From the NCBI GenBank assembly GCA_009823505.1, contig VZQC01004530.1:1671641-1735640 (forward strand): a stretch of 64,000 nucleotides of DNA, given 5' to 3'. The notes below the pieces were generated by a model. It ran no database searches and was not told the DNA's origin. It saw only the letters and a program-made list of their open reading frames with translations. Shown here in pieces: positions 11,291 through 22,995 of the stretch. Position 1 is the first letter of the stretch; every line of letters begins with the position of its first letter. The stretch comes from Rhizomys pruinosus (lineage: Eukaryota; Chordata; Mammalia; Rodentia; Spalacidae). The translations under genes and the position numbers were made by a program.

Positions 11291-11958
11291 GGATGTTGAA
11301 CACTTTTTAAAGACACTTATAGCTGTTTTCTTTTTGTAAGAACTCTCTGTTCAGATCTGTAGTCCATTTTTTGAGTGGGTTGCTTTTATTTTCTTGACTT
11401 TGTTTCTTGAGTACTTTAAGTCCAGATGTTAATCTTTTGTCCGATGTATAACTGGCAAAGCTTCCCTTCCACTCTGTGGGGCTCCTTTTTACTTGATTAC
11501 TTCCTTTGGTATACAGAAGCTTTTTTAGTTTAATGAAGTCCCATTTGTCAGTTGTTGACTTTAGTTTTGGAAAGTCCTCTCTTGTACATATGTGGAGTAC
11601 GTCCCATGTTCTTTTGTAACAGTGTTGACATTTCAAGTTTCTTACTGAAGTCTTTGATCCGTTTGCAGTTGACTTTTGCATAAGGTGACAGAAATGGATC
11701 TAATTTCATTCTACTTTCCTTCAGTGTGTATGTTTGTCAAATAGCAGGTAGCTGTAATTACATGCACTCAGGTTTGTCTCTTTTGTCCTGTTCCATTAAT
11801 CTACATGACTGATTTTGTGCCAGTACCATGCTGTTTTATTAATAAAGCTATGTAATACAGCTTCAAGCATTATATAGTCCTCATTTTAGCATTATTACTG
11901 TTGGTTGGGAAGGCTTTGGCTAAACAAGGCCCTTTGTGCTGCCATATGAATTTTAGAT

Positions 11959-12218
11959 TGTTTCTTCTATTTCTTTTTTTTTTTATGTGTATGAATGTAC
12001 TGTCTTCATGCAAGTCTGTGCACCCGTGTTGTGCAATGCTGCAGAGGTCAGAAGAGGGTGTCGGATTCCCCTGGAACTGGAGTTCTCCTGGAATTGGAGT
12101 TACAGATGGTTCTCAGCCGCCATGTGGGTGCTGGGGATCGAACCCGGGTCCTCTGCAAGAGCAGTTCGGCACTCTTAACTGCTAGGCCATCCCTCCAGCC
12201 CATGTTTCTTCTATTTCT
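11959..12218 (-). mobile_element. B2 SINE with perfect 16-bp target duplication
   Basis: A complete minus-strand B2 of about 230 bp lies between perfect copies of 'tgtttcttctatttct' at 11959-11974 and 12203-12218. It has the species-typical 3' half (gcacccgtgttgtgcaatgc; double ctggaa block) and an intact 5' end (ggccatccctccagcc). Short frames on it are SINE shadows. Confidence 0.92.
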
Positions 12219-12639
12219 GTGAAGGATGTCGTAGGGATTTTGATTGGGATAGCATTGTATTTGTAAACTGCTTCTGATAAGATGGTCATTTTCAGAATAT
12301 GAATTCTACTGATCCACAGGCATGGATGGGCTTTCCATCTTCTAGCGTCTTATTTGTGGACCCTAGCTCAAATCTTTAGATTTGTGTATATGACTTGAAA
12401 TAACCACGGAAGACAGGAATGTAGAAAAGGACCATGGGGGATGGGGAGGAAGGCCTCTATAGAGGGAGGACAGTGGGGCACAGGTAGGTATGACAGAGTA
12501 CCAGGAAAATTAGGAGGATTTTAGCTGGACAAAGTAGAGGGAGGCCAATAAAGAAGGAAAGGAAGGGGAGAGAAATAACACTAAGGATGCTTGAGAAAAA
12601 GTCACAGAGAAACATTTCATAAGTTTACTTAAACATACA

Positions 12640-12642
<3 letters not shown>

Positions 12643-12682
<40 letters not shown>
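12643..12682. repeat. (TG)n microsatellite
   Basis: About 20 uninterrupted TG units inside the L1 3' UTR. Confidence 0.97.
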
Positions 12683-12683
<1 letters not shown>

Positions 12684-13641
12684 TATAGTTTAAATGAAGT
12701 TACATCACACAAGGTGGTAAGGATTCCCAAAGAGCAATAAACTATCTAATAAAACTCTCAGTGCCTGGCAAGAGAAAACCCCCTTCAAATCGTTGGTTGG
12801 AAGGACAGGGAAAGAGACTCCCAAACAATACAGGCTATTGTTATTGCCCTTGGTTGCCTCCCCAAACTTGAAAAGGAAGATCCTGTTGCCAAAGACACTA
12901 CACGCCAGACGTACATAGGACCTGGAGGAACTGAACTGGAACTGACCTTGGAAGCCTTCACTGTGAGGACTAGCTCTAGTACTGGAAGATGCTCTGCAAG
13001 CTGCCAAAGGAGAAAAGCAATCAAAAGTCCTGCCTAGCTGTAAAGCTTATGAAACAAAATGGCTGGCCCAGTAAGGTATCCCCAATAGTGCGATACTGGC
13101 ACTTATATCTTGGGGGTAACCAACAGTTGTCTACTTGGACATAAAACCCACTCAATAAGAGGGAACTGGTACTGTAAACTAGATAATTATTCATTGCTAG
13201 AGATGTCACAGACCATAGAGAATGTACTCTGACATTTTCCTTAATCAATAGTCTTAAGCTGTATTCTAAATTATTATGCTTTTACCCACAGATAAGTATA
13301 GTTCTCATCCCTCATCACAGATGCTTCTTCTTGCAGCAGACAAAAGCAATTAGAGAGATCCACACTGGACAAAATGCGGAGAATAAGTAAGCAACTATGG
13401 GGTGCCTAACCCCAACTGGTACTTCTATAGTACAATGCCTACATCTAAGAATCAGGGAACGCTGTGGAAGAGGGGGTGGAAAGATTGTAAGATCCAGAGA
13501 TCAGGACACCTGCTACAACATAGTGTCTTCTAAATGTGACCAGGATCCTGCACCCATGAAATCTCAGCAATATGGATGCCTGCGGGAGACCTGGATAATG
13601 ACCATGCCAGCCCAAGGGGTAAGCCATAAACACATGAATGG

Positions 13642-13642
<1 letters not shown>

Positions 13643-13684
<42 letters not shown>

Positions 13685-13698
13685 GTATCTATCTATCT
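13643..13698. repeat. (TATC)n microsatellite
   Basis: About 13 TATC units with one G interruption (tatgtatc). A likely polymorphic tetranucleotide marker. Confidence 0.97.
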
Positions 13699-13860
13699 GC
13701 AACAATCATAATTATAGAACAGGTCATAAATTTGAATTCAAGATGATATGCGGGGACACAGGAAGCATTAGATGGGGTTACAGAGGGGTGGGAATGATGT
13801 AAATAAAATACTCATATATGAAATTCTTAAAAGTTTTAAATTAAAAAAATTATAATATGG

Positions 13861-14334
13861 TTCTGACACAATTTTCTAGCCTGAGTGCAAGATCACCTGG
13901 TAGAAATCTCTGTTCCAGCTTGAAAGCCAAATCTAGTGCAGTTCACCATGGAGCTATGCCCATTGGGCTCTTCACAAAAAGGCCTTGAACTATAATAAAG
14001 TTTGGGAGCAGGGGATATATCCCAGTAGGTAAAAGCATTTACCACATAAGATCCCTGGATCCCATGTAAAAGGGTCAAATGTGGTAGTGTCTACATATGT
14101 AATCTCACCACTCTTATGGCAAGATGGGAGGCAGAAACAGAAGAACAGCTTGGAAGCTCATGGGCTAGCTAGCCTGGAGTACACAGTGCAGCTACAGGGG
14201 CAACAAGAGAGATCCTACCTCAAGTCTGGAATCGACTCTTGAATAGTTGTCCTCAGACCTCCACATGTGTGCTGTGGCATACACTCACACACATATATAG
14301 ACACACATACACATACATACTTACACATATACAT

Positions 14335-14390
<56 letters not shown>

Positions 14391-16125
14391 CATACACATA
14401 CAAAACAATAAAAGAAAGTCTGTACCATCATATTCTTTTTAAATGACTCCATGAGGGACACGCACTAGGATTGTCTCCTAGCAGGTGAACATACATATTC
14501 CAGAGACCTGGCCAACCACATAGGGATCCCAGAAGCTCACCCCCTGGAGTCACTGTCCACATAGAACAACAAAGATCCAGTGATTGCTTTAGGCCTAATG
14601 TTCAACAATGCAACCCCTGAGCACTTAACAGCAGTCTGGAACCTGCATCGGCTGGCAAGGTCATGGCTAGGGAGGGCTGCCTTCGTGGTATGGAATTTAT
14701 CATGGCAGTAGCATAAAGGAAGCAGGGCAGGGAGCCTACTCATGCTACAGAGGACCTGCCAGCATCACAGAGCTCCTGTGGGGCAGGGCAGATCCTGGTC
14801 AGCCAGAACACCACCACAAGCCAGACACAACCCAAGTTCTCACACTTGTCTCTCCGTCTAGCTGAATGGACACACATCCCAGATCTCTACTTGTTAGGAA
14901 CTGGGCCACTGGTGACAGTGACTTGTACTGTGAAATTCCATCCTGCCTAAGGCCCAAGTCAGTACCAGCTCTGGCTACAGTGTTGCTGTTCCCCAGTTCT
15001 AAATTGCCCAATTGTTACTATCACCAGCTCCTCACTATAAATAGCTCCCTAAGCAAGCACAGGGACTAGGCCATGGGGATTTGGTCATGCGGATTTCCAC
15101 CTGGGATTAATAAGAGGGAGAAAGAAAGAGCTAAAAGGGTTGGAAAGCGTGGTGGGGTTCCAAGCCATTTTCTCTGAGACCTTGCCATAGATAAAGACCC
15201 TGAGAAGAAACATCTCTTCATTTTAATTTTTAATATGCATTGTTAAAACACTGTCATTGCCCCAAGAGGCAGTGAAATGAACATGTTTTATTCATCACCT
15301 CCTACTACTCCATAACATTTGGTGAACTTGCTTCTGAAGAAAAGCTTAAAACATGTGTGGCCTGATTCTTCTGTTTGGTTCTCCACAGAATGAGAACAGC
15401 AAACAGTTTGTGTAGCGAGAAGGCCAGAGGTAGGGTAGAGTCCAGGTATCCAACTGGAAGAGAAGCTGTTCAAGGAAAGTAGGGATTTTTTAAATTCCCA
15501 AATCATTTCCCCCCATTAATTCTACCCTTTCCTGGCACTTAAGACAATGGCTCATGCTTCTACCCCTGCCCACTGTCATTTCTTCCTCATAGGCATGCCA
15601 GATTTGCTTACAGACTATGGTAGCAGGAGTGTCCAAGCTGCTGACCCGACGGTCTTGGTCAGTGGTCAAAATGTGAGGATAGGGCAGCTGGGAGCCTGAA
15701 AAGACAGAGCTGAGTTGACATGGAGCACACTAGGCCCAAGAAGTCTCTAATATTTACTCTTTGGCTTTTTACCACGAAGTCTGCCAGTACCTGCTCTTAG
15801 AGGATAAGCTGGCAGCTGCTGCCCCCAGCTGACTGGGAAACATTTGGAAAAATGAGGCACAGAAGTGGGCAGCAGCTTACAGTGTTTCCCTCAGTATTAT
15901 TAAGAAGGATGAACTGAAGCTGGGGACACTGGTGCATGGGATGAGAGAATGGCACACACAAAATGCCAAGAATGGAAAAGGTTCTCTTAGAAAGATATAG
16001 GATCTATTTCTCATCTACCCGGGGCTTTGCAAGTTTCAACTTTGAACAAACTGGCAGGGTCCTGGAAGCTTTTTTCACTAAGAAGAAGGATAGATTATTT
16101 TTGTCTATGTCCTTCTTCTCTTAGA
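13861..16125. other. Unassigned sequence with compound microsatellite
   Basis: No gene recognised. At 14270-14400 there is a compound (ACAC)/(ATAC)n-(CA)n tract. Frames across it (poly Val-Cys or Thr-His) are artefacts of the repeat. The remainder has no repeat I can name. Confidence 0.6.
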
Positions 16126-16130
16126 GCCAG

Positions 16131-16500
16131 TGTGGTGGTTTGAATGAGAATGTTCCCCATAGGCTTTAAGTACTCAGACAGTTCATCTCCAGTTGGTGGC
16201 ACTGTTCTTGGAGGTCTTAGAAGGTGTGGCCATGCTGGAAGAAGTACATCACTGGGGGCGTGCTTAGTGAGTTTAACAAGCCTTGGAGTCTCCAGTCTCT
16301 CTCTCTCTCTCTGCTTCCTGTGCTCATTGGGAGATGTGACCCTTAGCTTGCTGCTCCAGCCCTGGCCACCATGCTTCCTGCCACAATGGACTCTTAATTC
16401 CCTGGAACCATCATCAATCATAAGCTCAAATAAACTCTTCCTTTTATAAGTTCCCTTGGTCATGGTGGTTTATCACAGCAACAGAAAAGTGACTAATACA
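16131..16500 (+). repeat. 5' LTR of the MaLR-like element
   Basis: TG...CA termini. It contains a (CT)n run, a 'cctgccacaatggactcttaa' block, an AATAAA signal at about 16429 and the shared 3' end 'tggtttatcacagcaacag'. Confidence 0.9.
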
Positions 16501-16505
16501 GTTAT

Positions 16506-17090
16506 TTGGTACCAGGATTGGGGTTGTTGGCTGTGAAGAACCTGACCATGTCAATGTTTGGAGAAATGTGGAAGACTCTGGAACTTTGGGCTAGAAAAGC
16601 TGTTGAGTACTTTAAGCAGAGCTTAAGGATCCATTCTAGTAGATGCCTGGAAGAAAGCATTTCTGCAAAAAATGTAGTTCCAGAGGAAAATAAAGTCTTG
16701 GGCAGCAACTGGGATCTTTTATCAAAGAGTCTGGCCACAGTTTGCCCACAGTCCAAATGCTTGCCTGATGCTAAATTGAAAAGCAATGGACTAATGTCTT
16801 TGGCAGAGGATATTTCGAGACAGCCTAATGTAGAAATGGTGGTGGCATGGCTATTAATGGTGAATATTACACAGATCTACAGTGAAAAAGAGCAAATGGG
16901 GAAGAAGGAAATGCAGAATGTACAGTCTGGATCTGAAAAGTGCATGAGGAAGATTAAAGGTGGGGCCATGGCATGTGAAGGAGAGGCTCCCTTTCATAAG
17001 GAGACTAAAGTGATTAAGGAGAGGCCTAGATATTTACAAGTAAACAATGGGAAAAATGTGGTTAAGGAGGGTCCTCAGATTTACAAGTAA
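16506..17090 (+). pseudogene. MaLR internal open frame (gag-like remnant)
   Basis: A 194-codon open frame is the longest in the non-L1 part of the window. It starts inside the primer-binding-site region and fills the first 40% of the internal segment, then stops at 17088-17090. The residues are hydrophilic and Lys/Glu-rich with no zinc knuckle, protease or polymerase motif that I can see. By position it matches the poorly conserved gag-like region of MaLR elements. No function is implied. Downstream internal sequence to 17912 has only short frames. Confidence 0.55.
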
Positions 17091-17912
17091 ACAACAGAAA
17101 CTGTACCTTCAGGGCAGGACCACACCCAGCTAATCCTCCAATTGTTTTGAAAGGAAAACACTGAAAACGTTTTCTACTCCAACAAGTACAGGGCAGAGAA
17201 AAGTTGCAAATGTGGTTGAAATAGGCCAGGATCCATCCCAAACTTGCAGCCAAACTCGGCAGTTTCATTCACGTGGTGCTGGCTTTAGAGGCATGAAGTT
17301 TGCAAGAGTGAAGGGGTCATCAGTTCTTCCTCCACGGTTTCAGAGAGCGGCCAAGGTCAGGCAAAGTGCAGCAGGGGTGTCCCTGAATAAAGAAGGTCCT
17401 AATAGGCCATTTCGTGAAGCTGTGAATGTGAAGCCTGGTTGGCAGCTGAGACCCCAAGAAGACATTTGAGATGCCAGACCTGTGAGATATTTACCAAGGA
17501 GAGCTGCATACAGGGAGTGGTACCAGCCTAAGGAAGATATCCATGCTGCACACAATCCTGGAAGAGCTGAGCCATCTAAGCCCTTTGGAAGTAAATTCCC
17601 AGAAGTAGCACATGGAGCTACTGGACTTGGTGTTTGCCCTGCTGGTTTTCAGTCTTGTTTTGGTCCAGTATTTCCTCACTATTCCTCTATTCCTCCCTTT
17701 TGGAATGGGAATGTGTATTCAGATCCACTGTACGTTGGGAGTAATTCGCCTTTTCATTTTATAGGAGCTTACAATTAAGAGATTGGCCTGGGTCTCAGAA
17801 GAGACTTTGGACTGTAGACTTTTAAATAGAATTGAGACTGGCAAAGACTATGGGGACTTTTAAGGTTGGACATTTTATATGGTCATGAGCCTATGGGGAC
17901 CAGGGAGTGGAA

Positions 17913-18276
17913 TGTGGTGGTTTGAATGAGAGTGTCCCCCATGGGCTTTAAGTATTCAGACAGTTCATCTCCAGTTGGTGGCACTGTTCTTGGAGGTCTT
18001 AAAAGGTGTGGCTGTGCTGGAGGAATTACATCACTGGGGGTGGGCTTAGTGAGTTTAACAAGCCTTGGGGTCTCCAGTCTCTCTCTCTCCTTCCTATGCT
18101 CATTGGAAGATGTGACCCTCGGCTTGCTGCTCCAGCCCTTGCCACCATGCTTCCCACCACAATGGACTCTTAATTCCCTGGAACCATCATCAATCGTAAG
18201 CTCAAATAAACTCTTCCTTTTATAAGTTCCCTTGGTCATGGTGGTTTATCACAGCAACAGAAATGTGACTAATACA
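17913..18276 (+). repeat. 3' LTR of the MaLR-like element
   Basis: Pairs with 16131-16500 over its whole length. Its shorter (CT)n run explains most of the 6-bp length difference. Confidence 0.9.
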
Positions 18277-18281
18277 GCCAG

Positions 18282-19820
18282 TTTACCTGTCTATGCATAC
18301 ACCTGTTCCAGAGGAGCTTCTCTGCTCTGTTTTGGAGGACAAAAGTTCTGCTCATAGAAGAAGCTCACAGGCTGGTCTTGTGGAGTGGCAATGGAACCAG
18401 GACATGGTGAGTGACAAGGAGTGAGAGGCCACGAAGGGCACATTGGTGAAGGGTCCTTCACTGTGATTCAGCCCAAAATGCTCAGAGATGAAGTCTGAAG
18501 TGGGGATACAGGCACCCCAGAGCTCAGTGTGGAAAAAGGATGGGATGGTATGTTCTGGGAAGGAGAGGAAGCAATGCAACCAAGGAATCTAGGGAAAATG
18601 GGGGAAGTATTACTTCCTCATCATGCTTCCATTCCAGGGCACCACACACAGAGGGAGCCTAGAAGAAACAATCCTTGGTGTCTTTTCTTAATTAGTTCCT
18701 CCCATTTTCCTGGTGCTGCTCTATGGCCCTTCCTATTCTCCACCCTCTGTGGTACCAGCCCTGTTCTCATCTCCAAGTGGAACTGTGCGTCTCTGTTAGA
18801 GATGTGGGTCCACGATGGTTGCCTCCTTGTATCTGCCACAGGACAGGGCTTTCACCTGAGAGCTACCAAAGGACTGAGGGAGTCAGGAGCCCCCCTATCA
18901 TTCCTAGGTCAACATGCACCTCCCCCACACTGCTTGGCACTTACTCCATGCTTAGGGTTACCAGGAACCTTCCAGAGTACCTGACTTTCATGGCAGTGGG
19001 CAGCTCCCAGGCACAGGAAGATTCAGGTCCTATCTCCTCATAACAATATTGGTACTTCCCACTGTGCATGAGAAGTCAGGCAGGCAGAATGCCAAGACAT
19101 AGGGTTCTTGGTTACCACCCTCAGCTTATTCCACAAATGCATAGTTACTTCCAGATTTGCATAAGAAAGTTCTTGGGCCAGATCCTTACCATGTATTTGT
19201 ATTCATTCAACTTCACTTGGTAACTAAAAAACAATCATTATAGGTCATGTAATTAAATTCATAACTTTCTTAAAATTCTAAAAATAAATCATGCTCAGTA
19301 TTGCAGGAAGCTGGTACTCTGTAGGTGAATAGAGAGCCAAGGGGCTGCAAAACTGATAATCAGCTGACAGTGAGGAAACCTCAGAGCCTGGGGCAGCCAT
19401 TACTGTCAACTTCAGCTATTATCTAAAGCTTCCTTTAGCTTGTGCCCAGTGGAAAGATAAAAGCCAGACAGTGAAGTCCAATTCTAGGCAAAGCTCTTCC
19501 AGTTTGCTTCTAAGACACTAGATGATTGGAAAATATTCTTTGATATTCTCTCTCAATGAATTTCAAACACTTTCCTGGTTCCATCAGTGTGAAAGGGCAT
19601 TTCAACCATCTCAAAAGGTAGCTTATCTGGAGTTTAGCTGTTAAAGTAAAAGGCCCTCTGAAGCTGAGAGGTAGATGGGGCCGACTGAAGGAGCTGCTAC
19701 TGGCTGGATGGGAGTGGGCTCATGTAAGACCATTTCTGGGGCCCGCCAGGAGCCTTGACAATATAAACACTCAGTCCTGCAGAACCAGGAGCACCAAACA
19801 GGGAGCACAGAATAGCCATC
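18282..19820. other. Unassigned sequence
   Basis: No repeat family or exon recognised. A 151-codon plus-strand frame (18529-18984) and overlapping frames on both strands lack splice context or known motifs. Confidence 0.5.
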
Positions 19821-20221
19821 TGTGCTGGATAGATTTAGTTGTCCATGTGACACACCTGGGAAGAGGGAACCTCAACTGAGAAATTGTTTCCATTGGATTG
19901 GCCTGTGGCCATGTCTGTGGGCCATTTTCTTGATTACCGAGTGATGTGGGAGAGCCTAGACCATTGATTGGTGCCACCCCTGGGCAGGTGGTCCTTGGTT
20001 TTATAAGAAAGCAGGCTGAAAAGGCCAGAAGAGCAAGCTAGTAGGCAGTACTCCTCCATGATCTGAGCATCAGCTTCTGCCTTCAGGTTTCTGCTCTGAG
20101 TTCCTGTCCTAACTTCCTTTGGTGATAAACTATAGCCTGGGAGACATAAGATAAAATAAACTCTTTCCTCTCCAAGTTAGTTTGGTCAGAGTGGTTTATC
20201 ACAGCAACAGTAAACCTAACA
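19821..20221 (+). mobile_element. Solo LTR, MaLR-like
   Basis: Starts TGTGCTGGATAG and ends CCTAACA. It carries the body pattern shared with the LTRs at 30766 and 34567: 'cacctgggaagagggaacctcaactgag', 'ggttttataagaaagcaggctga', a 'ctccatgatctgagcatcagcttctgcc' block, an AATAAA and 'tggtttatcacagcaacag'. No partner LTR. Confidence 0.75.
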
Positions 20222-21189
20222 AATATATCATCAGAGCAAAGCCAGCCTCAGTGTTTACAAGTGACAGCTCTTCATGTCATCTACTGTGAAGAGCAGTACT
20301 TTCCAAGTTTCTCAACCTCTGTACTCAATGTAAGGACTAATACACAACACACAGATGTGGGACTTGGCACAGTGTGTGCTGGAGTCTGGTCAACAGCATT
20401 TGGGTTCTCAGGATCCTGTAGACTACAAATCCATATCTTCTTCAGGTAGGCTAGGGCTATGGGACCGAGTTTGCCCAGGGAAAGATGGGCAGAAGTGGCA
20501 CATCCCTGTAAGAGAACTCTTGGCCACTGTACTGTTGCCATATTTCTGTCCCTAAAGACATCCCACTCCAGGGGCCACCAAAGGTTTTCCATTAAGGACT
20601 CCATAATAAATACTTCAGGATGTGGATCCTGTGATCTCTGTATGGAACGTCTGTAATGACAAAATACAAATAAGTGTTTGTGCCGATGCTGTGATAAAGC
20701 TATAATTTACCAAAACAAGCTATGAGCCACTTGGCCAAGGGAGGGGCACTGAGAACCCTCAGCTGCCCCCAACTCAAAAGTTTGAGTGGGAAACACCCTT
20801 TTGTTTCTCTATGCTCCCAAGGGTGTCATCTGCTTAGGCCAAGTGATGCAAGGTGTTCCTCCAAAACTGTGTCCACTGAAGTTCCTCAGGCAGTTTGGTG
20901 ACATTAATTATTTGCTTGATTTATTAGAAATTTCTCTTTTGAATGAGAAGCTTCATATATCTGCTTGCTTATATTATTGTGGTTTCATAATATTATAATG
21001 GAGCCAAAAGGTTCCTGTTGCCTAGTGATATGTTGATCATAACATTGTAGAAAATGCATTCTTTGGTTTGTTGGAGTGATGTGGTTGTAGATATGCTTAC
21101 CAGACTGCCAGTGTAGAAAATCACAGTACATATAGTTACATATGATGCACAATACTTGTTAATGATAATAAATACTATGTAGTAGATTT
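20222..21189. other. Unassigned sequence
   Basis: No repeat or exon recognised. AT-rich towards the right end. Confidence 0.5.
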
Positions 21190-21350
21190 ATGTATTTATT
21201 TTTAAATGTTTTATATTTGTGTGTGTGCACACACACACATGCCACATCAGGTTTGTGGAGGTCAGAGACAGCTTATTGTCTCTCCATCCACCACGAGAGT
21301 TCCTGAGACCAACTCAGGCTTGGTGGCAAGTGTGTTTGCCTGCTGCATCA
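21190..21350 (-). mobile_element. B3/B2-type SINE fragment
   Basis: Reverse-orientation pattern: 'gtgtgtgtgcacacacacacatgccac', 'tttgtggaggtcagagacagctt', then 'ctcaggcttggtggcaagtgtgtttgcctgctg', as in B3-type SINEs. Confidence 0.6.
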
Positions 21351-21433
21351 TTTCACACAATCTGTATTTACTTTTTATTTAAGCACCCTTTATTACTATT
21401 TTAAAGTATACTATTATATAAAAATAATATACT

Positions 21434-21550
21434 GAGACCCTCTTCTGACCTCCGCGGCATTGCACGACAGGGGTGCACAGACCTGCATGCAAACAATACA
21501 TTCATACACATACAAAAATAAATAATAATAAAAAATTAAAAAAAAATAAT
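21434..21550 (+). mobile_element. B2 SINE, 3' half only
   Basis: Begins mid-element at 'gagaccctcttctgacctccgcggc', runs through the typical 'cattgcacgacaggggtgcacagacctgcatgc' and ends in an (AATA)/(A)-rich tail. The 5' half is absent. An 'ataatatact' at about 21425-21433 and again after the tail (21547-21556) looks like a target duplication, so it inserted 5'-truncated. Confidence 0.85.
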
Positions 21551-21639
21551 ATACTCCAAACAGTGTGCTGTGTAACCCTGGCATTAGCTTGGTGAATCTC
21601 ATATTTATTGCATTTAGCTTTTTTTCTCTCTAATACTTT

Positions 21640-21925
21640 TGCATGTATGTGTTTGCACATGTTTGTGTGTGTGTGCAAGTGCACCTGTGCACATGAAGAC
21701 AGGACAACCTTGAGAGGTAGTCTTCCTGTGTCTTCCAACTTTTCTTGAGACAGTCTCCTACTTGCCTGGAGCTTTATCAAGTAGACTAGACTACAAGGGT
21801 TTTGACCTCCAAGGAGCCACTTCTCTGTCTACCTGGGGCTGGGATTGCAAGTGTATCACTGTGCTGGCTTTTTATGTGTGTTCTCAGAAACCAAACACAG
21901 GTCCTAATGCTTATAGCTCCGTTAA
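21640..21925. other. Possible B3/B4-like SINE remnant
   Basis: 'gtgtgtgtgtgcaagtgcacctgtgcacatgaagacaggacaac' and 'ctgggattgcaagtgtatcactgtgctggc' resemble the ends of rodent B3/B4-type SINEs, but the middle is too diverged to be sure. Confidence 0.4.
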
Positions 21926-21927
21926 AA

Positions 21928-22055
21928 AATATTTTTTAGAGAAAGGACCTCACTATGTCACCCAGGCTGGACCTGAACTCACTATTTTCCCTGAAAGATT
22001 CTCCTGCTCCAGCCTCTAATGCTGGAATTATAGGCATGAGACACCATGCCCACCC
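21928..22055 (-). mobile_element. B1/Alu-like SINE, antisense
   Basis: Reads 'cctcactatgtcacccaggctgg', then 'ctccagcctctaatgctggaattataggcatgagacaccatgccc'. This is the reverse complement of a 7SL-derived SINE, with its A-tail as the T/A-rich start near 21928. Confidence 0.75.
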
Positions 22056-22269
22056 ATGTATGTGTATATTGCATGGAGCAGCCATTTCAGGTGACTGTCC
22101 TGTCCCATCTAGATCTGTGTAAGTGCACCCTGTTCACACAATGATAAAATCACCTAATAATGAATTTCTCGGAACCTGTCCCCAACACCAAGTAAAGCAT
22201 GACAGTAATGATTTTCCAATCTTACCAAAAGATCTTGATAAGCTAACATCAAAGTTTTCTGTTTAAAAT

Positions 22270-22995
22270 TGGTATATATGATTATATAAGATATATAGGA
22301 TCATAAATGAGATTTTAAAAAGCCATATTTGTCTGAGTCTGACTTATTTAATTTGATAATGTCCAGTTACACTAATTTTCCTGCAAACAATATAATTTCA
22401 TTCTTTTTATAGGTGAATAAAATTCCACTGCATGGATATAGACCACTTTTTATTTATCTGTTGATGGATGTACAGGCTGTTCCACTTATTGTGAATAGTA
22501 CAGCAATAAACATGGATGTACAAGTATCTGACTCTGATATGTTCTGGAAAAATACCCAGAAGTGGTATAGCTGTGTCACATAACAGTTCTATTTTCAGAG
22601 TTTTGAGGAATCTCTGTACTGATTCCCACAGTGTTTGGACGAACTCGCCCTCTCATCAGCTGTGTACAAGACTTCTCTTTTCTCTGCATTGTTGTCAGCA
22701 TTTGCTGAAATTTCAGCTAACTGCAAATCTAACAAAGGACTAATATTCACACTAAAATACAAAAAACTTTAAAGAAACCCTAAACACCAAGAAATGAAAC
22801 AAGCCAGTCAATAAACAGGGTAATAAGATGAGCAGAGAGTTCTCAAAAGATGAAACTTCATACAAATGGCCAGTAAACCTATGAAAAAAATGTCCAACAT
22901 CCCTCAGTTGCCATCAGCAAAATGCAAATTAAAGACTGAGCTTCATCTCACCCTTGTCAGAATGGCAATCATTAAGAAAGCATCTGGGATTTTAA
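22270..22995. mobile_element. L1 ORF2 fragment with internal inversion
   Basis: Positions 22300-22715 read ORF2 C-terminal sequence on the minus strand (complement of 'acatggatgtacaagtatctg', 'cagaagtggtatagctg'). Positions 22716-22995 switch to plus-strand ORF2 ending in a block like HLTLVRMAIIKK. In ORF2 that block lies just upstream of the start of the left part. The order fits a minus-strand L1 whose 5' part was inverted on insertion. Heavily decayed. Confidence 0.7.

Larger units (their letters stand above)
10430..12364 (-). mobile_element. L1 ORF2 segment, inverted part of a twin-primed L1
   Basis: Minus-strand ORF2 C-terminal sequence (IARNWKEPRCSSTDE, MWYISTMEFYSAIKKNEI at 10580-10770) runs rightwards into more upstream ORF2 (QKSTANGSKTSVRNLK, 11640-11680). 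It is interrupted by two B2 SINEs (about 11075-11290 and 11975-12202). At about 12365 it abuts L1 3' UTR in the opposite (plus) orientation. That is the arrangement expected for a 5' inversion. Confidence 0.8.
12365..13860 (+). mobile_element. L1 (Lx-like) 3' UTR, plus orientation
   Basis: Starts 'caaatctttagatttgtgtatatgacttg' and has the purine-rich stretch (12450-12560) typical of Lx-type 3' UTRs. It includes a (TG)n at 12643-12682 and a (TATC)n at 13643-13695, then ends at 13735-13860 with 'gggaatgatgtaaataaaatactcatatatgaaattct' style sequence and an A-rich tail. With 10430-12364 it forms a single 5'-inverted L1. Confidence 0.75.
16126..18281 (+). mobile_element. Near-complete MaLR-like LTR retrotransposon (LTR-internal-LTR)
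   Basis: Two LTRs (16131-16500, 370 bp; 17913-18276, 364 bp) both begin TGTGGTGG and end TAATACA. They flank a 1.41-kb internal region, and the whole is bracketed by the 5-bp duplication gccag (16126-16130 and 18277-18281). A primer-binding-site-like 'tggtaccaggattgggg' lies 6 bases inside the 5' LTR, and a purine-rich tract (17895-17912) precedes the 3' LTR. By eye I count roughly 20 substitutions plus short indels between the LTRs. The internal region is far too short for pol, so it is non-autonomous, like MaLR elements. Confidence 0.88.

Noticed and set aside
14215..14442. Cys/Val-rich and Thr/His-rich frames
   Set aside because: They are translations of a (CA)n/(ATAC)n microsatellite.
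18529..18984. 151-codon plus-strand frame
   Set aside because: Overlapping frames of similar size on both strands, no recognisable motif and no clear splice sites.
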